A stretch of 33,287 nucleotides of DNA from an uncultured Alphaproteobacteria bacterium (GTDB lineage Bacteria > Pseudomonadota > Alphaproteobacteria > RF32 > CAG-239), in assembly GCA_910585375.1 (NCBI GenBank), contig CAJUCZ010000020.1, positions 1-33,287 of the forward strand, in the 5' to 3' direction. Shown here piece by piece: positions 7,260 to 14,398 of the stretch. Position 1 is the first letter of the stretch. Each line of letters starts with the position of its first letter. Under the pieces are notes generated by a model that searched no databases, was not told the origin of the DNA, and saw only the letters and a list, made by a program, of their open reading frames with translations. The position numbers were made by a program, and so were the translations under genes.

Positions 7260-7268
7260 CATCTTTCC

Positions 7269-7386
7269 CTGAACACATCCTCACATCCGGCACGGTTTGG
7301 GTGCCCTTTGCGAATAGCTTAGGTTTTGGAGCAAAAACCGAAAGTCCCACATATTTCCCCCTCTTTGCTAAGAGGGGGCAGGGGGA
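7269..7386. repeat. Interspersed repeat blocks A and B, copy 1
   Basis: Block A (7269-7315, from CTGAACACATCC to CCCTTTGCGAAT) recurs at 32999-33047 with a few changes. Block B (7355-7386) holds a 9-base inverted repeat, CCCCCTCTT with AAGAGGGGG, and recurs at 33084-33114. The sequence between A and B differs between the copies, so the region is a mosaic of short modules, not one simple duplication. I see no gene in it. Confidence 0.8.
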
Positions 7387-7390
7387 GTTA

Positions 7391-7436
7391 GACCAGCCCG
7401 ATTACCGAATGATTTCTTAGCTTTTGGCCCAAAGAG
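7391..7436. repeat. 46-base exact repeat (block C), copy 1
   Basis: Identical over all 46 bases to 33228-33273. Its right part (7413-7434) also occurs as an imperfect inverted copy at 7478-7499 (19 of 22 matches), so the two can fold on each other. Exact identity over 46 bases, while the neighbouring coding copies differ at the DNA level, suggests recent spread or gene conversion of this block. Confidence 0.85.
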
Positions 7437-7521
7437 ATAATAGTGAAGCACCGGGCAATGGAGCATAGCGACCTTAACTTTGGGCTGAAAGCTTAGAAAA
7501 TGAGGTTGGGCTTGACTTTTG

Positions 7522-7547
7522 CTTACTTTTGGTCAAGCAAAAGTAAG
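7522..7547. repeat. Long hairpin in the non-coding region
   Basis: CTTACTTTTG (7522-7531) pairs perfectly with CAAAAGTAAG (7538-7547) around loop GTCAAG. There is no U-tract on either strand, so a simple terminator is unlikely. A part of the same words also occurs just before (GCTTGACTTTTGCTTAC), giving overlapping alternative stems. Confidence 0.65.
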
Positions 7548-7858
7548 AAAGAAGAATAACCAACTTTATGAAGAAACCAAAACCCGAAAATAAAAAAAAG
7601 AAAAACGACAGCAAACGGAGGCGAAAAAAACGGGGAGAGAAAAGGAGAAGAAAGTGGCGGAAAAAAGGAAAGCCGCGGGGAGTGATAGGGCGGAAAGAAA
7701 GAGGAGAGAAAACGGGACAAGGGGGGGGAGATAAGAGAAAGGAAGGAGAGAGAAAGACTAAACATCCCCTGATGAGAAAATAAATATGAGTGTATCAGAG
7801 GGAGGGAAAATTAAATAAAAAATATGAATAAGGAGAAAAAAGGCAAAGATTAGGGAAA
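7548..7858. other. Purine-rich non-coding tract
   Basis: Extreme strand asymmetry: between 7621 and 7740 I count only 13 pyrimidines in 120 bases. Both the 71-codon + frame (7568-7783; Lys/Arg-rich) and the 80-codon - frame (7523-7765; Ser/Phe/Pro/Leu-rich) are explained by composition alone, lack convincing start signals and resemble no family. The tract ends at the pgpA terminator. I see no gene in it. Confidence 0.75.
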
Positions 7859-7859
7859 T

Positions 7860-7887
7860 AAAAAAGGGGAAAACAAATTCCCCCTTT
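7860..7887 (-). terminator. Terminator of the dnaX-ybaB-recR-pgpA unit
   Basis: On the minus strand AAAGGGG and CCCCTTT enclose an 11-base loop and are followed by a T-rich tail, 7 bases past the pgpA stop. Confidence 0.7.
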
Positions 7888-7894
7888 CTCCCAA

Positions 7895-8383
7895 TTAAAA
7901 AGCCATAAAATATTTCTCGATTCCCAACAACAGAATTGCCGCAAATATTCCGGCAAAAACATCGTCAAGCATAACGCCCCAGGCATTATGCAACTTGGAA
8001 TCCGCCCATCTTACCGGCCCCATTTTTATAATATCGAAAAAACGAAAAGCGACAAAACCGATAATATACAAATACCACTTGTCAAAACTCTGATAAAGCA
8101 GATCCCCGACCAAAACAAAAGTCATGAGCTGACCGGCCGTCTCGTCAATAACCACCAGTGACGGATCTTTATTCTCTGAAGTCTTCAAAACCTCGTTTGT
8201 TGCCCAGACACCAATACCGAAAGCCAATACTGCGGCAGTCAGAATTCCGGCCGTTCCGCCGTAATATCCGGCCAGCATAACCAGCGGCAGTGTCATCAAA
8301 GAACCGGCCGTACCGGAAGCGAACGGGAAAAATCCCACACCAAAATAAGAAGCCAGAAAATATCCGAATTTGTTTTTCATCAT
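7895..8383 (-). CDS. pgpA: Phosphatidylglycerophosphatase A
   Basis: This membrane enzyme removes phosphate from phosphatidylglycerol phosphate, the last step to phosphatidylglycerol. The 162-residue protein has the PgpA landmarks: GFFPFASGTAGSL near residues 18-30, the acidic block DPSLVVIDETAGQ near 73-85, and FRFFDIIKMGPVRWADSK, which leads into GVMLDDVFAG near 134-143. Four hydrophobic segments are visible. Two ATGs lie in tandem (8383 and 8380); AAGGAA is slightly better spaced for the second. It follows recR by 9 bases and is the last gene of the unit before the terminator. Confidence 0.95.
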   Translation of the reverse strand: MMKNKFGYFLASYFGVGFFPFASGTAGSLMTLPLVMLAGYYGGTAGILTAAVLAFGIGVWATNEVLKTSENKDPSLVVIDETAGQLMTFVLVGDLLYQSFDKWYLYIIGFVAFRFFDIIKMGPVRWADSKLHNAWGVMLDDVFAGIFAAILLLGIEKYFMAF

Positions 8384-8392
8384 AAATTCCTT

Positions 8393-8989
8393 TTACAAAA
8401 GTTTGCGGGCATTGAGCGCCAGCTGAATAGTTCCCTCATCCATATAATCAAGCTCGGCGCCCATCGGAATCCCTTGCGCCAACGTTGAAACCTTAATATC
8501 TTCGCGGTTTTTCAGACGGGAATTAATGTAATTTGCGGTAATCTGCCCGTCAACCGTTGCCGGCAGCGCTAAAATAATTTCTTTAATACCCTCATCGTCA
8601 ATTCGCTTAAGCATCGGCTCAATATTCAGATCCTCGGGCGTTATGCCGTCGATAGCCGAAAGAATGCCCCCCAAAACATGGTACTTGCCTTTGAAAAAGG
8701 AAACCCTCTCCATCGCCCATAAATCGGCCACATCCTGTACCACGCACAAAATATGATTTTCCCGTACCTGCGAGGCACAAACGGAGCAGGGCGAGGTGGT
8801 ATCGTAATTGCCGCAAATTTCACAGGTCTTGATGTTTTCCGCCACCTGTTGCATGGCCTCAATCAGCGGCAGAAACAGCGTTTCTTTCTTTTTGAGCAGC
8901 TGCAAAACAATTCGTCGGGCGGAACGTGTTCCTAATGACGGTAGTTTTGAAACCAGCTTTACCAGTTTTTCAATATCTTGTCCGGCCAC
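8393..8989 (-). CDS. recR: Recombination mediator RecR
   Basis: RecR works with RecO and RecF to load RecA on gapped DNA. The 198-residue protein has the N-terminal HhH part (KLPSLGTRSARRIVLQLL), a C4 zinc finger (CEICGNYDTTSPCSVC, about residues 56-71) and a Toprim domain ending in the family block YHVLGGILSAIDGITPEDL. Two usually acidic Toprim positions are Gln here: VVQDVADL where VVE is usual, and TVDGQITANYI where TVEGE is usual. RecR is not known to use Toprim catalysis, so function is probably kept. It lies between ybaB (10 bases) and pgpA (9 bases) in a tight unit. Confidence 0.96.
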   Translation of the reverse strand: MAGQDIEKLVKLVSKLPSLGTRSARRIVLQLLKKKETLFLPLIEAMQQVAENIKTCEICGNYDTTSPCSVCASQVRENHILCVVQDVADLWAMERVSFFKGKYHVLGGILSAIDGITPEDLNIEPMLKRIDDEGIKEIILALPATVDGQITANYINSRLKNREDIKVSTLAQGIPMGAELDYMDEGTIQLALNARKLL

Positions 8990-8999
8990 AAAAACTCTC

Positions 9000-9320
9000 C
9001 TAGAACGGCAGCTTCAATCCGCCGAGATTCAGGCCTCCGGTCACATCGGAAACGCCTTTTTGCATATTGGCGTCAACTTTGTTTTTGGCATCGTTGTAAG
9101 CAGCCGTAATCAAATCTTCCAAAATGTCTGTTTCTTCCGGATTAACCAAAGATTTGTCAATAATAATTTTCTTCATGTCAAACTTGCCGTTCAGCGTAAT
9201 TTTGACCATACCGCCGCCGGCTGTGCCTTCACATTCTTCCTGAGCCAGTTTTTCCTGCATTTCTTCCATTTTTTTCTGCATGGCCTGCGCCTGTTTCATA
9301 ATTCCCTGAATATTCATCAT
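9000..9320 (-). CDS. ybaB: YbaB/EbfC family nucleoid-associated protein
   Basis: This is a 106-residue dimeric DNA-binding protein of the YbaB/EbfC family, normally found between dnaX and recR, as here. Features are the N-terminal amphipathic coiled helix (IMKQAQAMQKKMEEMQEKLA), the strand VKITLNGKFDMKKIIIDKSL, and the helix EDLITAAYNDAKNKVDANM. It starts 8 bases after the dnaX stop. Its role is nucleoid organisation, possibly linked to recombination through RecR; the family context supports this, not the sequence alone. Confidence 0.95.
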   Translation of the reverse strand: MMNIQGIMKQAQAMQKKMEEMQEKLAQEECEGTAGGGMVKITLNGKFDMKKIIIDKSLVNPEETDILEDLITAAYNDAKNKVDANMQKGVSDVTGGLNLGGLKLPF

Positions 9321-9328
9321 TGCTTTTA

Positions 9329-11071
9329 TTACTCCTCGTCTGTGGTATAAATTTCACTTTCGCCAAATTCGTCGTCAAAACTGTTCAGCAGCGAATTTTG
9401 TTCTTCTTCTATAATGTTTCTGGTCATTGTTTCAATTCTGGCGCCTTTAAATTCCGCCATAATTGCCTTGACCAGAGGATATTCCATAATGTCTTTTTTT
9501 GCTTCTTCGTCTTTGGCGCGTTCCTTTGCTGCCAAAGTCATTCCCAGCTCTCCGTGTTGGGAATCAATTTTCCATTGCTTGCCGGTAATTTCCAGCAAGG
9601 TTTTATGCAATGCCATAATAAAGTCTGTGTCTGCTTTCTTGTCCAGAATCATTTTGATGTAGCCGTCGCGGAATTCGCTGATGGAGACGTCATTTTTCAG
9701 ACTGTAGGAAAGCAGCATTTTTTTGTTGTTTTCCAGATAATCGACCAGACTTTCCGGCGTGTTGAACGTCAGAAAATTTCCGCTTATTCCGCCGGATTGA
9801 TCATCATTTTGCAAAGGGCTTATTTTTTTTCCGCTGCCGACGGCGTTTAAGATGTCGTCAGCACTTTTTTTTTCCGGCACAATAATCGGTGCGGCTAGGC
9901 TAGAGTTTTTTTTTACGTCGTTCAAAAGCTCGTACGGCGTCGGCAAAGCCGCGGCATAGGCAATTCTGATTAAAATCATCTCCACGGCATCAATCTGCAC
10001 CGGTGCGACCGCCAGTTCGGCAATGCCTTTCAACAGCATCTGCCAGATTTTTGACAGTACGGCAATCGGAATTTTCGGTCCCAGTTTGGAGCAAAGTTCT
10101 TTTTCGCTTTCTGAAAGATCAGAGCCGTTTAATGACGCCGGAATAATCTTTGTTTTGGCAATCATGTGGGTAATATTGACCAAGTCCTGCAATATTGTAA
10201 CCGGATTCGCACCGTTGCGGTATTGTTCCTGCAAATTGGCAAGCATATCTTCGGTTTTGCCCTCGGCCAACTGTTCAAAAAGCTCAAAAGTCTGATTTCT
10301 GTCAGCCAAACCGATCATGTTTTTAACAATATCAGTCTTAACAATGCCGCCGGCACTAAGTGAAATCGCCTGATCAAGCAGTGACAGCCCATCGCGGCAG
10401 GAACCGTCGGCCGCCTTGGCAATAATTTTCAGGGCTTCGTCTTCGGCCTGCAAGCCTTCTTTGTTAATGATGTTTTTGAAATGATTAAACAACGTATCAA
10501 TCGTCAAGCGTTGCAAATCAAAGCGCTGGCAACGGGAAAGCACAGTCACCGGAACTTTTCTGATTTCGGTCGTGGCAAAAATAAACTTAACGTGCGCCGG
10601 CGGTTCTTCCAAAGTTTTCAATAAGGCATTGAAAGCGTTTTTTGAAAGCATATGAACTTCATCGATAATATATATTTTGTAACGGGCATTGGTCGGCTTG
10701 TAACGTACGCCGTCAAGAATTTCGCGAATATCGTCCACACCGGTGCGTGAAGCCGCATCAAGCTCCATAACGTCAATATGACGGTCGGCGGCAATGGCTT
10801 TACAGTTCTCGCATACGCCGCAGGGATGAACCGTCGGTCCGCCGTTACCGTCCGGACCTGTGCAGTTCAGGGCTTTTGCAATGATTCGCGCCGTTGTTGT
10901 TTTTCCCACGCCGCGAATACCCGTCAGCATATAGGCATGATGTAAACGGTTGTTTTGAATGGCATTGGTAAGAGTCTGCACAAGCGCATCCTGCCCGAGC
11001 AGGTCATCAAAACTCTGCGGGCGGTATTTTCTCGCTAAAACAACATATTGGTCTTTATTTTCTTCTGCCAT
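9329..11071 (-). CDS. dnaX: DNA polymerase III subunit gamma/tau
   Basis: DnaX is the motor subunit of the clamp loader. The 580-residue tau form has Walker A GIRGVGKTT (about residues 45-53), a zinc module with cysteines in CTGPDG, HPCGVCENC (about 66-85), Walker B region IYIIDEVHML, sensor-1 ATTEIRKVPVTVLSRC with the SRC Arg finger, then domain III and a tau-specific tail from about 380. I start at ATG 11071, which gives MAEENKDQYVVLARKYRPQS; the longer frame would run into the SRP RNA. Two A9 runs at codons 386-389 and 400-403, each with a -1 stop shortly after, suggest that a short gamma form is also made. It heads dnaX-ybaB-recR-pgpA and lies just downstream of the SRP RNA gene. Confidence 0.97.
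   Translation of the reverse strand: MAEENKDQYVVLARKYRPQSFDDLLGQDALVQTLTNAIQNNRLHHAYMLTGIRGVGKTTTARIIAKALNCTGPDGNGGPTVHPCGVCENCKAIAADRHIDVMELDAASRTGVDDIREILDGVRYKPTNARYKIYIIDEVHMLSKNAFNALLKTLEEPPAHVKFIFATTEIRKVPVTVLSRCQRFDLQRLTIDTLFNHFKNIINKEGLQAEDEALKIIAKAADGSCRDGLSLLDQAISLSAGGIVKTDIVKNMIGLADRNQTFELFEQLAEGKTEDMLANLQEQYRNGANPVTILQDLVNITHMIAKTKIIPASLNGSDLSESEKELCSKLGPKIPIAVLSKIWQMLLKGIAELAVAPVQIDAVEMILIRIAYAAALPTPYELLNDVKKNSSLAAPIIVPEKKSADDILNAVGSGKKISPLQNDDQSGGISGNFLTFNTPESLVDYLENNKKMLLSYSLKNDVSISEFRDGYIKMILDKKADTDFIMALHKTLLEITGKQWKIDSQHGELGMTLAAKERAKDEEAKKDIMEYPLVKAIMAEFKGARIETMTRNIIEEEQNSLLNSFDDEFGESEIYTTDEE
9858..9914 (-). other. Candidate dnaX frameshift/slippage sites (two A9 runs)
   Basis: On the coding strand, run 1 (9906-9914) reads GT AAAAAAAAA CTC TAG: a shift to -1 reaches TAG at 9900-9902. 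Run 2 (9865-9873) reads GG AAAAAAAAA GTGCTGA: a shift to -1 reaches TGA at 9858-9860. Either would yield a protein of about 390 or 404 residues, keeping the ATPase and oligomerisation domains and losing the tau tail. E. coli dnaX uses ribosomal -1 shifting at an A-rich heptamer, and Thermus dnaX uses transcriptional slippage on A9; which mechanism acts here is open. Confidence 0.6.
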
Positions 11072-11091
11072 CGTCACATTTCTTAAAAAAT

Positions 11092-11183
11092 GGTGGAGAA
11101 CAACCGACCCCGTCACATCCCGTTATGGCTGCTTCCTCTCGGACCTGACCAGATTGGCGGGCAGCCGGTCCGGTGTTCTCCAT
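11092..11183 (-). ncRNA. ffs: Small signal recognition particle RNA (4.5S RNA)
   Basis: The minus strand contains the SRP core GGTCAGGTCCGAGAGGAAGC (then AGCC), with a GAGA tetraloop in place of the GGAA seen in E. coli. The ends close in a long helix: GGAGAACACCGGACC near 11181-11167 with GGTCGGTTGTTCTCC near 11109-11095. A T-run (11091-11085) follows the 3' end. The RNA binds Ffh for membrane protein targeting. The dnaX start codon lies about 20 bases beyond, so dnaX may be read through from this promoter. Confidence 0.93.
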
Positions 11184-11188
11184 TTCCT

Positions 11189-11217
11189 AATATTGTCTGT
11201 TTTACATTACTTTTCAA
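11189..11217 (-). promoter_or_regulatory. Promoter of the SRP RNA
   Basis: Minus-strand TTGAAA (11212-11217), a 17-base spacer and AATATT (11189-11194). The expected start of transcription is near 11183, where the SRP RNA terminal helix begins. Confidence 0.65.
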
Positions 11218-11246
11218 GCAAAATATGAGTTATCATATACTAAAAA

Positions 11247-12632
11247 TTAACGGGCATAAATTTGCGAACGGGCAAGGGCTGCGTCTTTTCCGATAATAAA
11301 AGGCGCCTGTTCTGCGGCAAAGTCATCAATGTCCTGTTGATAAGAAATGCCGTAATCAAAGACGTCAAATTTCTTCGGTGCCGCGTCAACAACCGCATCG
11401 CCTTGCTGTTTGATTTCCATAATGTCCAGACTATGCTGGTTGCTGCCGTCTTCAAAGAAACGGAATGCGCCGTTGATTCCCACAAATCCTTCCGGACTGG
11501 TAATGGCAGCGTTCAAATCGCCGCCCTGATATTTTGAAAGAGCAGAAGCCAGTGCAACCGCATCATAAGCAAAAGAATAAAGGCTGTGTGGTTTTTCATT
11601 ATAAAAATTATAATATTTATCGGCAAAATAGCTGCTTTGATAACGTGAAAGCCGCGGATACCAACTGTTGAGCGCCAGAGATTCTTTGTTCATCGGAGTG
11701 TTTTCCCAAATAGACGTTCCGAGAAATTTTACTTTCGGGGCATAAATGTCATAATATCCGAACATTGAAATAACCGATTTCAGTTTTGTTCCCGATTCCG
11801 GAATTACAACGGCGTCAAAATCCACCTCATCGGAAGAGTCTGTGGTTTTAATTCGCGCCAGTTCTCTTTTGGCTTTGGCGTCACCGGCCTCGGCGCGGGC
11901 TTTTAAGGCCGCTTTTTTACGCTGCATTTCGGCATGCCGGACGGAATAATTCGTCAGTTTTTTTAAGATTTCTGAAAAATTGGAAGTACCGGGCGGATAA
12001 AAAGCAATTTTTACAACGGTGGTGCCGTTTTTTTGAGCAGTACGAACCGCCGCGCGGGCGACCGAAATCCCGAGATTATTGTCCGGAACCAGTAAAGCAA
12101 AACGCCGGCGTCCTTCTGCTGCGGCATAATTCATAATTCTTTCAACCTGTTCATCGACCAAAAGTCCCAGTGTATAAACGCCGGGTTGCAACACATCTTG
12201 TGAGGTCGAAAAAGCAATCATCGGGATATTGCCGGCAACCGCCCGTCCGGAAGAAGCCTGAACTTCGGTACTCATCAACGGACCGATAATCAGGTCAGAC
12301 TGTTGCGAAACTGCGTTTTCAATGGCAATTCTGGCACCGCTTTGGGAGCTCTGCGTGTCATAAAATTGCAAAACCAGATTAGGATTCTGAACATCGTCAA
12401 GTGCCAGCAGAGCCGAGTTTTTCATTCCGTTGCCTACTTTAGCCGCATTTCCGGTCAGGGGCAGCAGCATTCCGACCCGAAACAGATTTTTGTTCTGATA
12501 ACTGTCTGCCGTCAGAGTTACCTCGCTGATGTCGGTGTTAATATCGCGGGTCCCTCCGGATGTGCTGATTCGCGATGTGCCGCAGCCCGCCAAAACCAAA
12601 CACAATATCGTTAAACTAAATTTTTTTAACAC
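11247..12632 (-). CDS. LpoA-like lipoprotein, penicillin-binding protein activator family
   Basis: This is a 461-residue outer-membrane lipoprotein: a signal peptide with lipobox LVLAGC puts the lipidated Cys at residue 17. The rest is a type 1 periplasmic-binding-protein fold, starting FRVGMLLPLTGNAAKVGNGM and continuing SDLIIGPLMSTEV, RRFALLVPDNNLG and SLYSFAYDAVALASAL. In E. coli LpoA this fold in an outer-membrane lipoprotein stimulates PBP1A; a class A PBP is encoded 7 kb away. A Lys/Ala/Glu-rich helical insert (about residues 228-256) interrupts the domain. Translation must begin at GTG (12632). The gene is divergent from rsmI, the usual neighbour of this family. An amino-acid-binding function is less likely given the lipobox and context. 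Confidence 0.85.
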   Translation of the reverse strand: MLKKFSLTILCLVLAGCGTSRISTSGGTRDINTDISEVTLTADSYQNKNLFRVGMLLPLTGNAAKVGNGMKNSALLALDDVQNPNLVLQFYDTQSSQSGARIAIENAVSQQSDLIIGPLMSTEVQASSGRAVAGNIPMIAFSTSQDVLQPGVYTLGLLVDEQVERIMNYAAAEGRRRFALLVPDNNLGISVARAAVRTAQKNGTTVVKIAFYPPGTSNFSEILKKLTNYSVRHAEMQRKKAALKARAEAGDAKAKRELARIKTTDSSDEVDFDAVVIPESGTKLKSVISMFGYYDIYAPKVKFLGTSIWENTPMNKESLALNSWYPRLSRYQSSYFADKYYNFYNEKPHSLYSFAYDAVALASALSKYQGGDLNAAITSPEGFVGINGAFRFFEDGSNQHSLDIMEIKQQGDAVVDAAPKKFDVFDYGISYQQDIDDFAAEQAPFIIGKDAALARSQIYAR

Positions 12633-12712
12633 TTGCTTTTTTTCCCAAAATATAAAACAATCATCTGCATAATGTTTAAAGTAAAAATAAGCTGTTGTAA
12701 AGAAGAGAAAAT

Positions 12713-13549
12713 ATGAAAAACGGATTATACATTATCGCCACGCCGATAGGCAATCTCGGGGACATTTCCGCCCGTGCGGTCGAGACCTTAAGAGAAGCGC
12801 CGGTTATTGCCTGCGAAGATACGCGCGTTACCAAAAAACTGTTTTCCCTGCTTGGCATCAGCCTGAAAAAAACGTTCATCACGCTGCATGACCATAACGA
12901 AGACGAACAGGCGCAAAAACTGATAAGCGCCGTTCAAAATGAGCAGCAGGCCGTTGCGCTGGTCAGCGATGCCGGTTCGCCGCTGATATCTGACCCCGGT
13001 TACAAGCTAATCCGCCGCTGTCGGGAGCAGGGAGTATATATTACCGTTTTACCCGGTGCCTGTGCGCTGATTTGTGCGCTTCAGTTGTCAGGGCTGCCGA
13101 CCAACAAGTTTATGTTTGCCGGTTTTATTCCCAATAAAGATAAGGCGCGGATTGAATTGTTCAAGTCCTATGCCGCACTGGATGCAACTGTTGTCTATTA
13201 TGAAACCGCACCGCGTATTCTTAAAACACTTTCGGCGGCAAAAGAGGTTTTTGGCGGCAGAGAGCTCGCTGTTGTTCGGGAAATCAGTAAAATTTACGAA
13301 GAATGCCTGAACGGGACGGCTGAAGAACTGGCCGCGCATTTTACGGAAAAAGAACCAAAAGGCGAGTTTGTTTTTATGGTTGCGCCGGCGGAAGAAAAAT
13401 CCCGAACGCCGATGGAGGTTGAAGGATTGTTGAGGGAAAAATTGTTGCAGATGAGTCTGAAATCGGCGGTTAAGTCACTGGCAGAAAATTATAATTTAAA
13501 CAAAAACGACGTTTATGAATTGGCGTTAAAGATAAAAAATGAAAAATAA
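12713..13549 (+). CDS. rsmI: 16S rRNA (cytidine1402-2'-O)-methyltransferase RsmI
   Basis: RsmI methylates the 2'-OH of C1402 in the ribosomal P site using SAM. The 278-residue tetrapyrrole-methylase-fold protein starts with GLYIIATPIGNLGDIS, then CEDTRVTKKLFSLLGI, LVSDAGSPLISDPGY and VLPGACALICALQLSGLP, all family blocks. AAGAAGAG precedes the ATG. The 3' end overlaps yraN by 11 bases, so the two are translationally linked. It is divergent from the LpoA-like gene across 80 bases that must hold both promoters. Confidence 0.97.
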   Translation: MKNGLYIIATPIGNLGDISARAVETLREAPVIACEDTRVTKKLFSLLGISLKKTFITLHDHNEDEQAQKLISAVQNEQQAVALVSDAGSPLISDPGYKLIRRCREQGVYITVLPGACALICALQLSGLPTNKFMFAGFIPNKDKARIELFKSYAALDATVVYYETAPRILKTLSAAKEVFGGRELAVVREISKIYEECLNGTAEELAAHFTEKEPKGEFVFMVAPAEEKSRTPMEVEGLLREKLLQMSLKSAVKSLAENYNLNKNDVYELALKIKNEK

Positions 13550-13904
13550 AAATTCTTATACCGCCGGCAAAACGGCAGAGTTTCTTGCCCGGAACTATCT
13601 GCGCCTGAAAGGTTTCCGGATTGTCGCCGGCAATTATATAACCGGCCGCGGAACCAATGCCGGTGAAGTTGATATTGTCGCCGCTCAGGCAAATCTGTTG
13701 GTTTTTGTTGAGGTCAAAAAACGCTCTGATTTGGATAAAGCCGCTTATGCCGTCAGTCCGCGCCAGCAGCAGCGGATTATCCGCGGCGCTGAGGCTTTTT
13801 TGCAGAAAAATCCGCAATATGCCGAATATGACTGCCGTTTTGACGCCATTCTGGTTGCCTTTCCTTTGCGGATAAAACATATTGAAAACGCTTGGGAAAG
13901 CTGA
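13539..13904 (+). CDS. yraN: YraN family (UPF0102) nuclease-like protein
   Basis: The 121-residue protein has the restriction-endonuclease-like core of UPF0102: the helix GKTAEFLARNYLRLKGFRIV, then GEVDIVAAQ and FVEVKKR, which supply the Glu, Asp and ExK positions of the fold. The biological role is not established; holliday-junction-resolvase-like folding is known for the family. It overlaps rsmI by 11 bases, the usual gene order. Its stop lies 2 bases from the stop of convergent rppH, so there is no room for a classical terminator between them. Confidence 0.93.
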   Translation: MKNKNSYTAGKTAEFLARNYLRLKGFRIVAGNYITGRGTNAGEVDIVAAQANLLVFVEVKKRSDLDKAAYAVSPRQQQRIIRGAEAFLQKNPQYAEYDCRFDAILVAFPLRIKHIENAWES

Positions 13905-13906
13905 AT

Positions 13907-14398
13907 TTATTTTATTGCAGCAAGATAATCGCGGATAACGGGAACAAAAATCTCCGCCGCATAATGATAGCTTTTTTTCTTAAAGCCCACAATTCTCCGT
14001 ACGGCTTCGTCAAAACTAACCCACTCATAAGCCTTGAATTCGATTTCTTCGGGATGAGTTGCAAAATCTATTTTTTCGTTTTCGGGAAAGAAAAACAAAA
14101 ACCAATACTGTTCTTGTCCGATATGAGGCCGTCCCATCTTTTGAAATTTATCAAAGACCGCGGAAGGGTAATTGTATTTAATCGCTTGCGGAGCGGCATA
14201 AACCATTATTGCCGTCACAATCCCCGTTTCTTCTCTCAGTTCCCTTTCGGCGGCCTGAGCCGGCGTTTCTCCGTTATCTATACCGCCTTGCGGAAATTGC
14301 CATTGCATGTCCGGCTTGTCTGCACGGGCGCAAACCAAAACTTTTCCTTCTCGGTTAAAAAGCACAATACCGGCATTCGGACGGTACAACCCGTTCAT
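13907..14398 (-). CDS. rppH: RNA 5'-pyrophosphohydrolase RppH (Nudix)
   Basis: RppH removes pyrophosphate from the 5' end of transcripts, which opens them to RNase E decay. The 163-residue protein starts YRPNAGIVLFNREGKVL, then QWQFPQGGIDNGE. The Nudix box GGIDNGETPAQAAERELREE (followed by TGI) is complete with the REExEE metal site. RppH-type features YNYPSAVF and GQEQYWFLFFF follow. The start overlaps the stop of the deacetylase-like gene (ATGA), placing it last in the gpmI-envC-ctpA-yibQ-rppH run. Confidence 0.95.
   Translation of the reverse strand: MNGLYRPNAGIVLFNREGKVLVCARADKPDMQWQFPQGGIDNGETPAQAAERELREETGIVTAIMVYAAPQAIKYNYPSAVFDKFQKMGRPHIGQEQYWFLFFFPENEKIDFATHPEEIEFKAYEWVSFDEAVRRIVGFKKKSYHYAAEIFVPVIRDYLAAIK

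Noticed and set aside
7568..7783. 71-codon Lys/Arg-rich frame (and an 80-codon frame on the other strand)
   Set aside because: Both are products of the purine-rich composition; there is no ribosome site of note and no family resemblance.
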